This document shows, in pieces, positions 44,123 through 56,541 of a stretch of 64,000 nt of DNA. Both the position numbers and the translations under genes were made by a program. Under the pieces are notes generated by a model. The model was not told where the DNA came from and did not search any database. It saw only the letters and a list, made by a program, of their open reading frames with translations. Every line of letters begins with the position of its first letter. The stretch's first letter is position 1. The DNA is from Calonectria ilicicola (taxonomy: Eukaryota > Ascomycota > Sordariomycetes > Hypocreales > Nectriaceae), in contig CP085826.1 in assembly GCA_020809705.1 (NCBI GenBank), positions 5,890,001-5,954,000 of the forward strand. Direction: 5' to 3'.

Positions 44123-47100
44123 TTTGAAAGTCGAGTGGAGGTGTGTGACCTTTTTGATGTTTTGGTGCTTGATGTTTGTGAGTCAAGGCAACAATCCCGA
44201 TTGCGGCAGGGAAGACTAGTGGCAGGGGTCCCCGATGGTGACAATGGGTGGTGGATTAGGTGATGCTAGCCGGGTTATCTTGGGTGTACAAGAAAGCTAG
44301 GACTGTGGGGTTGAGATGTATTGTGAGAGATGGATAAGGGTTGGCGTCAGAGATAGTCGAGATACTAGAGTCCGATGTCGTGATCTTGAATTGTTTGGAT
44401 GACTGGTGGTTTGAAGCCTTTTCCTAGAACGGGGGGGGAACAGGATCTTTTATTCTTGTGATCTCAACGGGCTCGACGGCGGTGCTTGGGAAGCAAAAAA
44501 GACCCACTCCCTTTGACGGGACGATGTCTAAACCCCGAGAAAGCGAGGGTGTGGGCGGAGTCGATTAGTGACCGGGGGTGAAGGGGTGTGTGAGTAAGTG
44601 TGAGTCGTATGCGTTACGGTACCCTCTCAAACTCCGTACGCCTCCGGGGATTGGAAAAGTCCGACTTGATGCGATGGATGCGAAGGGCCCGCGAGTACGT
44701 ACCCCTGCCCCTAGCGAAAGCGAGCAATCCCAGCAGCTACGTCGCTCGCTCGGCGTTCCGCGCACGCCAGGTACCATCAGAAAGTCCCCCTCAGAGGGGA
44801 CCAGAGGCCCAGAGGGACCCCCCCAGAGGACCCCAAAGCAGTTTAGGGGAGCACTCGCCATTGATTCCTAAGCCACCATTCAGTCGTCGCGCACTCACTC
44901 ACACACGCACACACGCAAATGCCCATGACTGCTCTGTCAGCTGCGGGCACAATTGATCATCTCTGCCCCCCCAAACCCAGCGGGGGCTAGGGGGTCGACC
45001 GGCAGCACTACAAATCAATCCTGCAGTGTATTTCCAAGCCTATTTTCCCAATTTCTCAGCAGCACCAACGACCGAAGCTTATCGTCTAGCTCCGCTCACG
45101 CTTTGGCCTGTGACTCGATGCCCTCCGCAGTCGCCTTTCTTTTGACATTTGACGGACTTGAATTCCGCACAGGCCATTCGGTGCTCGCCTTTCACGGTGA
45201 CGGCCCAAGACATGACCAGGCAAGGCAAAGGCAAGTCATGGCGTGCCCGCCATGCCTGCCTTCTCTCCACATATGTAGTCACTATTGAATGCTGTAGCAG
45301 CCCCAAACACACAATTACAACCCATGGTCGCAAGGCGTGCCGGCACGAGGCCCACCCAGATTGAAGGGATGGAGCATCATGTCTGTCCGTCATGCCGTGT
45401 GTCGTGTCCGAAAATTGAGCCCCCGGTACGAGAGAGAGTGTGTGCGCCAGGAGGGTGGGCCAACGGACTCCCCGGCACCGAAGCGGATGCGGACTCTTGA
45501 TGATGAGCACAAGGGGTCCTCCGCAGCATTTAGGCAGTAACTCAAATCAGCGAAACCGAGCGAGCGCAGCACACAAGGCCACCGTAAAACCATAACTCCG
45601 ACCATAACCCATCGCACAGCGTAGGGCTGAGCATAACGATAACGAGGGGCAGACTGGGGGGGAGCGCGAATGCGACCAAAGCGAGCCAATGACGTGCTGC
45701 GCCAACACTTCGCTTCATCATCAATTGCAAAGTGCCCACGTAAGCGTACTCGTCCCCAGCTATGTGGCCGCTCCCCCAAGCCGCCCTGAGCCAAGAGTCC
45801 GCTGTGTCTCGTCGCCCCATTTCGCTACATGCTACGACATACGATGGCTCATAGTGATGGATGTAACTATACGTTTCGACTGTCCGTGGAGGCTTTGTCC
45901 CACTGCGCCCACAACCCACCACGTTTTGAATTCGCAAACCCGTCTCATGCTGCCAATCACTCGACCCAGCCGCGCATTTCCCTACGTATGTGCCCAGTGC
46001 CCAGCCCGTCTCAGCGAGAATGCGAGAAATGCGAGGGGGGTTTCCTGTCAGCCAGCCAAGGCAGCAAGATTGGAATTGCAGGGCTTCGCCGCAGCTGGAC
46101 TGAAGCAAAAGCACATCTTCATTTCAGTACAGCCCGCAGGCAGGTAGACTCATTTCAGATGCCAATTCCCAATCCCTCCCCCAAAAGCAGCAGCACGGCG
46201 CCGAGTCGGCCCCGTTCCCACCCCCGGGAGACCGAACTCCGAAGTCCACTGGCATTTCAGAGGGGTTAATTATGTCACCAGAGCACTGTGAATGCAACGC
46301 TGCGCCGCCTGGGAAGCAAAATGCCAGGCCAATTTGCCGATTACTCATTCACCGCGCACCCGCAAATCGTACCCATCGTGCTGCCAGTGACCGGCCCGTG
46401 GTGATCACGACCAGTGCGCACGCTATCTGGCCTCGATTGGCTTCTTGCAGCTAGGTACGAGATGTCTGCCCTGGCCGGTGTCTTCTTCTTCGCATCATCG
46501 CACCACCCCGCAGTAGCCCAGTGAGGCCCTACACGCTCGCGTAGCCAGTCAAAAGCACACATCACACACCTACATGCAAGCCACAGTGACACTGACAATG
46601 ACAAACGGGCATGCGCTGGGAGCGTGAATCATGCCCTGTGGTCCAACGCTGACCGCTCGTCTAGTTAAGGTTTCATGGGCAGTCAGCGTCTCCCTCAGCA
46701 ACCAAAGGGCGGAGCGGCGGACTTGAGGACAACCCGCCCACCTTCGGCCACCCTGGCAGCCATTGTGCCGCAGTCCGAACCCTTACATCCATTTCCGTCG
46801 CCGCACCGCACCGCATTCACGCCTACACACACATGCTCGTCTGCGCGTGCATGGAGCATGGAGCATGGATCGTGGCCTTATTTTAGGCTCCCCTTTTGTT
46901 GCCGTTTTGTAATCCACCAACCCGGCCGAAAAGGTTTGAGTGCAGCCTGGGTTGCCGTGTTCCTGCTGATTGATTGTCCACACGCAACCTAATACACTCC
47001 TCACACCCCCCCCCCCTCTCTGCTCCCCCCTCCCATCCCTAATCTCATCTCAAAAGAAAGGAAAAATAAAAACCACACCCCAACTAAAGTTGACGCCTGA

Positions 47101-50100
47101 TGGATTCCTAATGAGATGAGTTGGGAACCTTCCACACGGTACTATGGGGACGTTCTGGGGGGGCTTGCCCATGACGTTGGTAGCTATGGTCCATGCTGCG
47201 CCCACAGCTTCTGCTCAACTCTGTGTATGCGCCGCACGCTGATTTCGCTTTCGGAGGTCAACAAGAACCCGAGTCGCCTTCTGCCCTATTGCGGGGAGCT
47301 ACGTGTATTGAAACATGGAGTAAACAGCCAGCTTGTCAAATCTGTCTGCATCTTGGTCTCAGTCGAGCTGTCTTCGGGCTCGAGTCATCTCAGTGCACCC
47401 TTTCCAAGCTTGTCTGACGCACAGCTAGTCAATCAGTCTAGGGTTGTGGTGACAAACCACTCCAAAGTGTTGACGTCGCTATATCCTTGGTATCTCCTAC
47501 GGCCGAACCCTGGCCAGTGCTGTTAAATCCGCTGAGCGATCCATCCCCGCCAAGCGAAGCTTGTGGTTGGATCCTGCAACCCAAAAAGGGATGTGTCGGC
47601 AACGCACCCCATCGTCATACTTGGGAGCTTATCTCCATGGAGGTAAACCATTCGAGGAACCCGCTCTCATTCGCTAAGCCCTGTTGCTGCAAGGCGGACA
47701 TCCGTCATCACTCTGGACTCCGTGCCGTCAAGTCCGTCCACCCACCGGAGGAACCCATTCGAGGAACATCCGCCATGTGTCGCAGCCACATGTTCCATAC
47801 TGCTGGGTTGCTCCCACCATCATGATGCTCATCAAGAGTTGGTCCGGGCGTTGCGGACTGCCTTACAGGCCAGGATCCGTCTTGTACGGCTGACGCCAGA
47901 GGTCACCGAATGATGACCGGGAAGAGGCCTTTGGCCCAGTGCTGACTTTCACTCCCCACCGAAAACTCCCGACGCCAGCACTTCGGACCCGACAAATAAA
48001 CTAGCCCACCCTAGTGATGATGGGTTGTGACACTTGGTACGGTTTCTCTGAAACCTGAGGTCGGGTCACTTGACCACTCAGTTCCGCGGATGCTCCATGG
48101 ACCTGAGTCTCCCAAGGTTCCGGTTTCTCACGGCAACAGTTCTCAGTAAATGCCTCTCTGGGCAACAGAGCCGCCGTTTGTAGGTTATAGCTTCGTATTG
48201 GTCCTCCTCTTCCCCGTACTTGACCGAGAATACCGTTTAATCCCACACCTTTCCCTGTGGTTCCCACTCGAACGAACATCCTCGTAGACCGAGCGCCCGA
48301 GATCTACCGTGCAACCAGTCACCTCTCCGGGCCGGTCGTGATCGGCAGGTCGAGGCCGGACGGAGCTACTGTGGAGAAACTGAGCTCCAAGACATGGCAT
48401 CTCGGCAAGACCCTTCCTCCCTGGATAGACTCAGCAACCTCTCTCAACAACCTCAGCGTCGTGTGACTCCATATTAGGCCCTGTCATCAATTGACGACCT
48501 TCACGCAGATAAGCCCGCCAGCTGGCAAGCCTCTTCGTATAGTCCGCTCAATGTGAGTGCCGTGCTGCGGTCGAGTCTACAACATATGCCCGCAATGCCG
48601 TGCTACGTTACTCTCTTCCCCTGCTTGCTGTGCAGGGCAGGTAGGTATCCACCGAATGCAAGGCGTGTGCGTAGAGTCAGCGCTTGATCTCGATCAGTCC
48701 TCCCTACATCCAATGCAAGTCTGTATAGGGTATGTGTTCCAGCGAGCTGTAAGAGACGCGCTGTGCAGAATAAGACGTCTAATCCTGATACTCTGTCTAG
48801 TCCGTTGGATTTTTCCCATTCAGGTTTTTTGGGGTCTCACTCTGTTCCTCTAAGCAGTGTTGGATCCCCTCTGACCGACGTGTTATCTCATTTGGGGTTG
48901 TGCAGCAGCCCCCACGTCTCACTCTCAGTCTCACTGCTCCGGACGGAGAACTCACATAATGGCCTTGATCCCTTAGGCCTTCAATTATTAACTCCGCATC
49001 TACGTCGAGGTTGCGGTCCCGACCCTGTGGTAGTTGCTGACCACCTGCAATTCCGTGTATTGGTAATGGGGGCACACACAACATCGGTTACCGCTGCCGT
49101 GGAACAGTTGGGTTTAGCTGCAACGGTTGTAACCAATCGCCGAACCAAGCCACCCCCCGCATTGATAGAATTTTTTTTGGGTGTTAATAATCATCTCTTG
49201 GCTCCTTTTGGGTAGTCCTCACTTACACATGGCCGCAAACCGTTGATTACATGGGACTTCCTCAGTGATGCAACTTCCCTTTTTTTCCCCTCCACCAGTC
49301 AACATCATCATCATGTCGGCTTGCGTCTTGGCACACATAAACTCCTTCTAGAACTATCAAAACGCGGTTACGGAATGTCGTCACAATGCACCAGCTGAGG
49401 CAGGCTAATCAGCAAATTTCGTATAGATAGTGGCCGCGGCCGCCCTCGACATGCCGCAAAGCCCGCCCCGCCTGCACAATGAGCTGCCAGACGCCGCAAT
49501 GCCGCTATCACCCAAGAGCTTCTGATGTAACGGTCCAGTTCTCTGGAAAGCTCGCCGAAGCATTGACGACATGGCGGCATTTTTCCATGCAGACGCCACA
49601 AAATCACCCACCCTGCTGCATTCCCACGAGTTAAAGCCCTCGTCGAAATCATTCTAGAAAACATCTCTACACCTGCATTGGCATCCCGGTATGCCCGTGC
49701 CGAATCAGACGCGACAGGGGATTGCAAGGGGTGTATGTTTTGTGTACATGCCGTCATGTATGGGTCTGGCTTCTAGAAGGCATCCAGAATTCCTCGGTGA
49801 CGTGACTCGCCGAGCCCGCCGCCGGTGTGTAGCACAAAAATTTTTCCCTCTCCCTTCGCCCTTGTTGGCCCATCCACTCGGCGTTCGGCATCGGAGCAAT
49901 GAAGACTGGGGTGTTGTGCACTAACTAAATGAGTAACTTATTCAGACTTGACATCGTCGGATCAAACGGTCCTTCTACCCACGGGCCTTCATTGCCGTAA
50001 ATCGGGCCGGGTTCTCGCTCTCAGGAACGTCGCGAGCTAGGCATTGGGCGCTAAATCTCTCCATAACTATTTACCGGGGGTCCCATTTAAACGGCTTGAT

Positions 50101-52072
50101 GGGAGGAATTGGCCGAGCGGGCGCGGTATATTGGCGCTCTGAAGGAGAATTTTACATCAAAGACCCCTGGTGGAAATGACGGCTTCCAGAATTTTTCTTC
50201 TCCACCTTGAGAGGTGAGCAACACCACAGTGGTATGACGTCGGGCCGTGCCCAAATTAGACGTGGGCTGCAGCCTTGTGGAGAAGCCGAAATTGAGGATT
50301 TTCCTCGCAGCAACTCGGTTTGCTCTGCCTTCGCATTCGTCCCCCTGGAGCTTCGAAGCCTGATGATCGTCATCGGTGGAGCCTGGCGACAGCTATGCAC
50401 GTAATGATCGATTGGGAAACGTATTCTGCACATGGCAGAAGACGAGTGAGCTAAACACTTGACCGTTGGGCTACATCTAAAATTACCGAAAATCGAGAGC
50501 TTAGCCTTGAACCGAGAATTTGCCGTCAATGGAGATTGGGAGTATGCTGAACCTGAACTTATTGGATGAAGATCAAGCTGGGAGAAAGCATAGTTCAAAG
50601 ACTTCCAACGATATTTTGTCTCCTCGGCGTGTGTGGGGCTAATTACTACCAGTAAGTCGGCCTGACACTTGAACTTGTTGATTCGGACGGTATGACCTCC
50701 GTTTAGATGACTTAACTGTGTCCGTTGCTTGCATCCTGCCCCAATCCTGTGGTATACATTCCAACAACTAGCCTTGAACATTGAAAGGCCAGGAATTCCA
50801 GCTTACCTAATGGATGCAATGATACACTCCAGAAACGAAAGAGCTTAGGATTGTTCTGGAGGATCATGAATCAGACCAGTTTATCTTGCGAAGAGAAATG
50901 ACTTCTCAGAAAGCATGTTTCATTAGGGCGTCACTCATATCTTTCAAGGCAACAGGTTAGGTTCATCCATGTTTAGTGCAAGCATGTGAAATCAAAGAAG
51001 GAAGCAAGAAGCGAATGATCGAGTTCACAGTTACTTGGGTGAGGGTTTATGAATTCTGGGCAATGAAAATGAACTCCTTGGTCTTGCCAGGAAAGCTTCA
51101 AAGTCGATGCGCCTTGGAGTATTAATATTCGGAGAATATGTTCGAGATCACAGCCTAAGTTGTCTCTACACGCTTTATGGAAACTGTTCTCAGGTTTTTG
51201 ACAATTGACAATAAATCTTTGGCGAAATTGCACTAGCTTCCAGGGCATCGATTGAGACTCTGTGCGATAATTTTTGACCTTTTCTAGTTTATTATGGCGT
51301 TTAAATCCAATTTCAAAATTGATCAGTAATTTGAGGATGGCACTGTCTATGGCGTTCGCCTACCTGTTGAAACAAGCAATCCAAAAGTCCATATATTCAA
51401 CACCTCTGGCACACCTTATATATGTTTTCACATATGGATTTCTAGTAACAAGATTGTCTCTTCCTGATTTTATACACTTTTCCTCATACTTTTTATAGAA
51501 GCTTGTTGACTAGGACATGTGCTATAGGGTAAGTCCACATGTAGCTGTCTTCTAGTTGAATGATTGCGGTGCCTTCACTGATGATGTGTTGTTATAAAAA
51601 TAAAAATTGCTACAAAAGAATTATAAATACTCTTTAAAGTAAATAGTACTCCCGGTGTGCTTGTGTTGGTTGCCTGGAGCGTGAAACTTGATTGTATCAA
51701 CCGAAACACGATATTATATACAAACTCCTACGGTTATAACTCAAATTATAACCTGGGGTATGACCCAGTGTTAGGGACATATGATTTAAGACTGTAAGAA
51801 AAAGTGAAGGAGAAAATTATGTTTCAAATTTCCAGTGTCAAGAAACGGGATTTACAACGATCTCCTACTTTCCGTGGCTCCAATGTTGTCTGAGCAGGCT
51901 TTTTCTTAATATTATGGACCTAGTAGAGGTTCATCCGCGGGTGCTTCCCCAGGTTTCGCTAAGCATATTTCGCCCTTGATAAGTTGACCTCTTCAATAAC
52001 AGCCAAGAATTGTTCATTGTGTATCCGAGAAAAAAAAGACTTTTATTTATAACCATGTAAATTTTACGCCTG
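44123..52072. other. Gene-poor 8-kb tract upstream of the Ecm13-like gene
   Basis: No supportable gene. 44.1-47 kb is GC-rich with many C/T and CA runs and may be an extended upstream region. 47-49.4 kb is of mixed composition with short hairpins. 50.1-52 kb turns AT-rich, with TA-rich stretches near 51590-51650. Frames up to about 209 codons exist on the minus strand (50152-50781) but show no family signature. Decayed transposon sequence is possible in the AT-rich part. Confidence 0.55.
51732..51768. repeat. Two abutting short inverted repeats
   Basis: GGTTATAA-6 nt-TTATAACC is a perfect 8-bp stem at 51732-51753. CTGGG-6 nt-CCCAG follows at 51753-51768, sharing one base. They lie in AT-rich non-coding DNA downstream of DBP8. 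Confidence 0.7.
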
Positions 52073-53674
52073 CTACTCCGCACGAAGCTTCTGTTTCGTT
52101 CGCTTTCGCTTTCCTCCCACTTCTCGCCCTTCCTCAACTTCGAGAAGAGCCTCGCGCTTCTTTTCACCAACCACCTTGAGTGCATCCCGGATTACCCGCG
52201 TTTCCAGGTTGACACCCTCCTCTTCCCAAGCATCCATCTCTCGGCCAACTCGCTTTTCAATAGCGAGCACTAGGTCCACATCCCTTTGTCCGACAAATGT
52301 GATAGCCTCACCCGAACGTCCCGCACGAGCTGTACGACCAACTCGGTGGATGTAATCATCAGGATCACGGGGGATATCGTAGTTTATGACGAGACCTACT
52401 TCGGGGATATCAAGACCACGGGCGGCAACGTCGGTAGCAACGAGAATTCGAGCTGCTGAAGCACGGAACCGGCCGAGGTTGTCGATTCGCTGCCTTTGGG
52501 GCAGCTTAGAGTGGAGTGATGTCACTCGGTGGTCGAGCAGTCTGAGAAGATGGTGGAGGTAGTCTGCCGTAGATGTGCGGTTGCAAAATAAGATGACTGA
52601 TTTGTCCACGTTGGCTTCAGTAAGCAAGAAAACGTGCAAGTAATGTTCCTTGTGGGTGATGGGTATCTGAATGTGCATCTGCTTCAGCGTGGCGGGAATA
52701 GCCAACATCTGTGTATCAACCTCGCAAACGAAAACCGGTTTCTTTCCTGGCTTGACTGGCATATTCTGGAGAGCCCGGACTTCCTGGGTCATGGTGGCAG
52801 TAAAGAGGAGCGTCTGGCGCTCCGTGGCAGGTGGTAAGACGGAGATACACTGCTCAACATCAGGAAGCATGCTACCAGGACCAGTGGCATGAAGGAGGCG
52901 ATCCGCCTCATCCAGCACAACGAAGCGGACTCGCCTCAATCCACAAACAGTGTCTTCTCCTGAGGTTCGGACATGGTCAGCTAAGCGACCCGGGGTTGCA
53001 ATCACTACATGAGGCCGCTGGGCTAATTCAATGGCTTGGGCTCGCATGTCGGCACCACCAGTCACGAGGATGGCCTTGAGACCTTGGGGAGAAGAAATGG
53101 CTTTGAACTGTTCATAGATCTGAAGGGCTAGCTCACGGGTGGGAGTTAGCACAATGGCGAAAATGCCGGTGGGATCTTCAGCCCATTTTTGGAGGATTGG
53201 CACGGCAAATGCCACAGTCTTTCCTGAACCGGTTCGGCTACCGCCAATGCAGTCTCTACCCTTTAGAATTTCGGGGATGCATCCTTTCTGAATCCCGGTT
53301 GGCCTTCTAATTGCCATGTTTCCAAGCGACTGGACAAGCCATGGTCGAACATTGAGGGCAGAGAAAGTAGTATTTGGGTCGGTGGGAGCAAGGATCGAGC
53401 TTCGAGGAGCGGAGTCGGGCTTTGCAGTGACACTCTTTTCACCACCTGGGATATTCTTCTTGATTCGAGAAGGAGCCTTAATGGTGGAGATGACTCTCTT
53501 CAGCTCCTCGTCATCCTCGTCGTCGACATCGTGGGGCAGAGAGTGTGAAGTTCTTCTGCGCTTCCGAGAAGAAGTATTGTCGAGGTAATCGGACTCGTCA
53601 GACGATACAGCATCTGATGCATCGGGGGACTCTGACACATCGATCGCGTGTTCGGGATCGGCTGGCGGCACCAT
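52073..53674 (-). CDS. DBP8: DEAD-box RNA helicase Dbp8 (DDX49-like)
   Basis: Nucleolar ATP-dependent RNA helicase for 40S subunit synthesis. Single exon, 533 residues from the Met at 53674 ([13 protein letters not shown]), chosen because its context (AAAGCCATGG) is much better than that of the in-frame Met at 53752, which would add 26 residues. An acidic/basic N-terminal region is followed by the helicase core: Q-motif region [20 protein letters not shown], motif [11 protein letters not shown] (the SRTGSGKT form typical of Dbp8), [20 protein letters not shown], a TAT in place of [13 protein letters not shown] and [11 protein letters not shown]. The C-terminus is basic ([14 protein letters not shown]). 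All catalytic motifs are intact. Confidence 0.95.
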   Translation of the reverse strand: MVPPADPEHAIDVSESPDASDAVSSDESDYLDNTSSRKRRRTSHSLPHDVDDEDDEELKRVISTIKAPSRIKKNIPGGEKSVTAKPDSAPRSSILAPTDPNTTFSALNVRPWLVQSLGNMAIRRPTGIQKGCIPEILKGRDCIGGSRTGSGKTVAFAVPILQKWAEDPTGIFAIVLTPTRELALQIYEQFKAISSPQGLKAILVTGGADMRAQAIELAQRPHVVIATPGRLADHVRTSGEDTVCGLRRVRFVVLDEADRLLHATGPGSMLPDVEQCISVLPPATERQTLLFTATMTQEVRALQNMPVKPGKKPVFVCEVDTQMLAIPATLKQMHIQIPITHKEHYLHVFLLTEANVDKSVILFCNRTSTADYLHHLLRLLDHRVTSLHSKLPQRQRIDNLGRFRASAARILVATDVAARGLDIPEVGLVINYDIPRDPDDYIHRVGRTARAGRSGEAITFVGQRDVDLVLAIEKRVGREMDAWEEEGVNLETRVIRDALKVVGEKKREALLEVEEGREVGGKRKRTKQKLRAE

Positions 53675-55040
53675 GGCTTTAGTTTTATAAATTGCAGGAG
53701 TTGGACGAACCCATTCTGAGGATGCCCATTGGAAATTTTTTGGCGGTGACATATGTCGAAAACGGGACCCTGGCGGGTATTGTGGGGCGCTTGCATCGGT
53801 GGATCCAATCGCAAGCTGGAAAACGTAGACGCGCGCTTACACAAGTGATCGTCATGGATGCCATCACAAGCTAAGAGCCGTGGTTGGCAAGTGGTCTTAG
53901 GCAGGTGGTCCAAGGGGGGATAGGGCTGTCCGGGCTCCCCAATGACAGGTCCAAGTAGAACATGATGTAAATGCAGGAAGCCGAGGAGCCGGGCGCGTCC
54001 TCCTGACCGTGCGAAAACACGATGGGTGAGATGCGAACCAGTGAGGACCAGGAGGGACCGAACACATGTAGGTAAGCGGGATGTGATTGTGATGAGAAGC
54101 AGAAAAGTGGGAAGCATATGGTTGACTTTGATTCATGGCCTACGGCTGACTGTATGACACACAGCGCCCACAGTGCGACGCCCTTCAAGACACAACATGA
54201 GACCCAAGACTCGGAGTTGAAAAAATGCCTAATGTCTGATGTACAAGACAAGTCTAGCGGATAGCCCAGTGAGAGGCGAGAATCGAAAGCTAGACTGCAT
54301 GTCAGGGTAGCTTTGTGGTGATACAGACAGACTCCGGGCCTCGGTGCGCGTCGAACGACGAGCTCCGATGGGTCTTGGCCCAGGCCGGGGACGGGCGGTT
54401 GGGCCACGTCGATGCATGGCGAGCGCCCTGTTCCACATCTCCACCATGCAATGCGCAATGCGGCGCCCCGGGATGCGATCCGGGCAGGAGAAATGGACCC
54501 TCGGGCGTTGGCGAGAGACATGTTGAACAAGGCGAGAGAATGCTGAGGAGTGATTTGCCCAGGGGACAGAAATTGCGTGGCGCCATCATGAACGAACCAA
54601 CAGGATGGCAGAATGGATGAACCGGACGGGCAAGCAAGCAAGGACAAAGCGACGGCAAGCAACCTGTTTTGGGGTATCAATATGCGTACATCCCGTGGTT
54701 CACAACTGCGGCGTTTAGCATTCAACGGGTAAAGCCTGGCTCAGACCCGGAAACCCTCGCCCCCCCGGCTCAATGGACTGGACTGGGCTGGACTGGGCTG
54801 GCGTGCCGCCGCCACTGACGGCGAGGAGGAGGGAAGCATGGTGAGATGGGATGGGATGGGATGGCAGAGTGAGGGAGGGGAGAGCACGGTGGTGGCGAGC
54901 GAGTAGGATCAGAGCGGAGCCATGTACGGGGGATTGCTTTGTCGACGAAACTTGATGGAGGGCGGGATGGAGGAGGAATGGAGTCGTGTCTAGACCTTGT
55001 TGTTGCACGTCCTTGGTCGTGTTATGCAGCACTTGTCTCT
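53675..55040. other. Intergenic upstream of DBP8
   Basis: Holds the DBP8 promoter. Near 54772-54800 an ACTGGGCTGG repeat and near 54843-54865 a GATGG repeat occur. The long minus-strand frame 53871-54725 has random composition. A possible second exon for a weak minus-strand gene model would end at 54715. Confidence 0.55.
54843..54865. repeat. GATGG pentanucleotide repeat
   Basis: Four tandem copies of GATGG in non-coding DNA, near a short ACTGGGCTGG duplication (54772-54800). Confidence 0.75.
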
Positions 55041-55049
55041 GCTCCTCTC

Positions 55050-55212
55050 ACCGTGCCGCTTCGATCGCACTAGACAGCTCACCGAGCACATAATCGTCGT
55101 TGGTTTTTGGCGCCGATTGCTGTCTTGAACTCTGATCTCGTCCATGATGGTCCTCTAACCGCCCAAACATGGCATCAATGCGCGTGCCGCTTGAGCCACG
55201 CTGCGCCGGGGC
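55050..55212 (-). CDS. Candidate small ORF or exon opposite the mkk1 upstream region
   Basis: Minus-strand frame with natural-looking protein composition, including TRIDAMFGRLEDHHGRDQ and DDYVLGELSSAIEAAR, ending at a TGA (55050-55052). An ATG in it (55172, context GCCATG) would give a 40-residue peptide. Alternatively it is an exon: the 5' edge has CTCTGCAG/GCC and the 3' edge CACG/GTGAGAGG, both splice-like, and a second exon could begin near 54810 after CGCCGTCAG and stop at 54715. I recognise no family. It may be chance in GC-rich DNA. Confidence 0.25.
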
Positions 55213-55268
55213 CTGCAGAGTGACAGCTAGAGTACGCCCCGGTTGACCTGGCTAACCCCCCAGGCACA

Positions 55269-55574
55269 ATGCCTCCGAAGATTCCCCTCCCGCCCCCAAA
55301 AGTCAAAGCAGAGGGAGCCAACAGCGAGCATCCAAGTGCACCCGAAACGTCCCCCGCCCCGACCCTAGCGCCCTCCAAGCGACAACTGGAACCTGAACCC
55401 ACTGCGACTGGGGACCAGGACGCTGGGCCAGGGCAGTTAACCGCCCTGATCGACTGTCCCATGGGCGCCACCACCACTCACAGCGCAAGCCTCGCTGACA
55501 AGGTGCCCAGGTTACCTTGGCATCTGTTGGTTGGTAGTCTGTACCTGGATTTTGCTGGGCAGCATGAAGTCTAG
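55269..55574 (+). CDS. Weak candidate ORF, Pro-rich, upstream of mkk1
   Basis: 101 codons starting at an ATG in good context (GGCACAATGC), with a splice-acceptor-like GGCTAACCCCCCAG just before. The first 55 residues are Pro/Glu/Lys-rich (MPPKIPLPPPKVKAEGANSE); the rest looks random. It could be an upstream exon, a leader ORF or chance. Confidence 0.15.
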   Translation: MPPKIPLPPPKVKAEGANSEHPSAPETSPAPTLAPSKRQLEPEPTATGDQDAGPGQLTALIDCPMGATTTHSASLADKVPRLPWHLLVGSLYLDFAGQHEV

Positions 55575-55579
55575 GACAA

Positions 55580-56541
55580 GTCCTACCTGAAGGTACTGGG
55601 CTTGTACCTGGGTACGCATAAACACGGAGAGAGACAGAAAGGATATGCGGACTGCGACTGACGGCAAGTATGGGACTGTGAGAGACTATGAGAGAACGCT
55701 GGCTGGCTCAGTGTCAATAATGGCCACTCGTCCCCTCATCCACTGAGAGCGCCCTACCAGCGTCACCAGGCCACCAACGCCCAGGTCACCTCCAGGTCAC
55801 CCCTCCACTAAAGCCCAAAGGTACCTCGCCTTGGCATCCCGGCGTGCGAGTACATGTTTGCCGCTGGTACTTGCTACGCTACTTACTCCACCTTGCCCAC
55901 TGCCCACCCTCACACCCAGAAGGGCCCCATGCCCACTTCGACCCTCTCTCCATCCTCTCACCTCCCTCCTCCCCTCGTTTCGGATCCTCTCCAAAAGACG
56001 TGTCGCCAGTCGCCACTGTTTCTGTTTCGCCATATCTTCTCCTCGCTGCCTTGGGCTTTCATCCTTTCTTCTCGCCTGCCCTCGAGCAAGACTGAAACCC
56101 ATTCTGACAGCCCCCGGCCTCTGGCTCGACCTGACTTCCGATATCTCCTCTCTGGTTGCGTTATCATATCACCAGCCGCCTACACCTTGCCTCTCGCTCG
56201 AACCACCAAGCAGTACTCTGTCAACACTCACTCGCACTCCATTGAACAACTTCCTGGGATTCCGCTCTTCGTTATTAAACCTCAATTTCCCTCAAATCCT
56301 AGAAAACCCCGCCCTCACGACTATACACACCACACACCTGCGCTCCTCTGTCTCTGTCTCTGCTGGCGCCGGCCCTACCGTCTCTTCTCCGTGACCAACA
56401 ACACCTCGTCTGCCTCGCAGTTGAACACCCCAATCTGTGAGGCCGTTGCTGCACATCCAGCTACGGCCTTATTCTCTCAACCACACCCTCATTCTTTTCT
56501 TTTCGTTTGCGAGCCGCAAAAGTTAACTCAACACCACAAAT
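55580..56541 (+). promoter_or_regulatory. Promoter and CT-rich leader of mkk1
   Basis: The region contains GTACCTGGGTAC at 55604-55615, GGTACC at 55820-55825 and further TACCT units, then a pyrimidine-rich block (55880-56100), as in the ste12 upstream region. The mkk1 ATG has a good context (CACAAATATG). Transcript start unknown. Confidence 0.5.

Noticed and set aside
50105..50150. tRNA-like GGCCGAGCGG segment
   Set aside because: It resembles a Leu/Ser tRNA D-arm, but no acceptor stem, anticodon arm or T-loop follows.
50152..50781. 209-codon frame on the minus strand
   Set aside because: No recognisable motif, no conserved composition, and no clear start context; left as part of the gene-poor tract.
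53871..54725. 284-codon frame on the minus strand upstream of DBP8
   Set aside because: Cys/Ser/Pro-rich random composition; it covers the DBP8 promoter.
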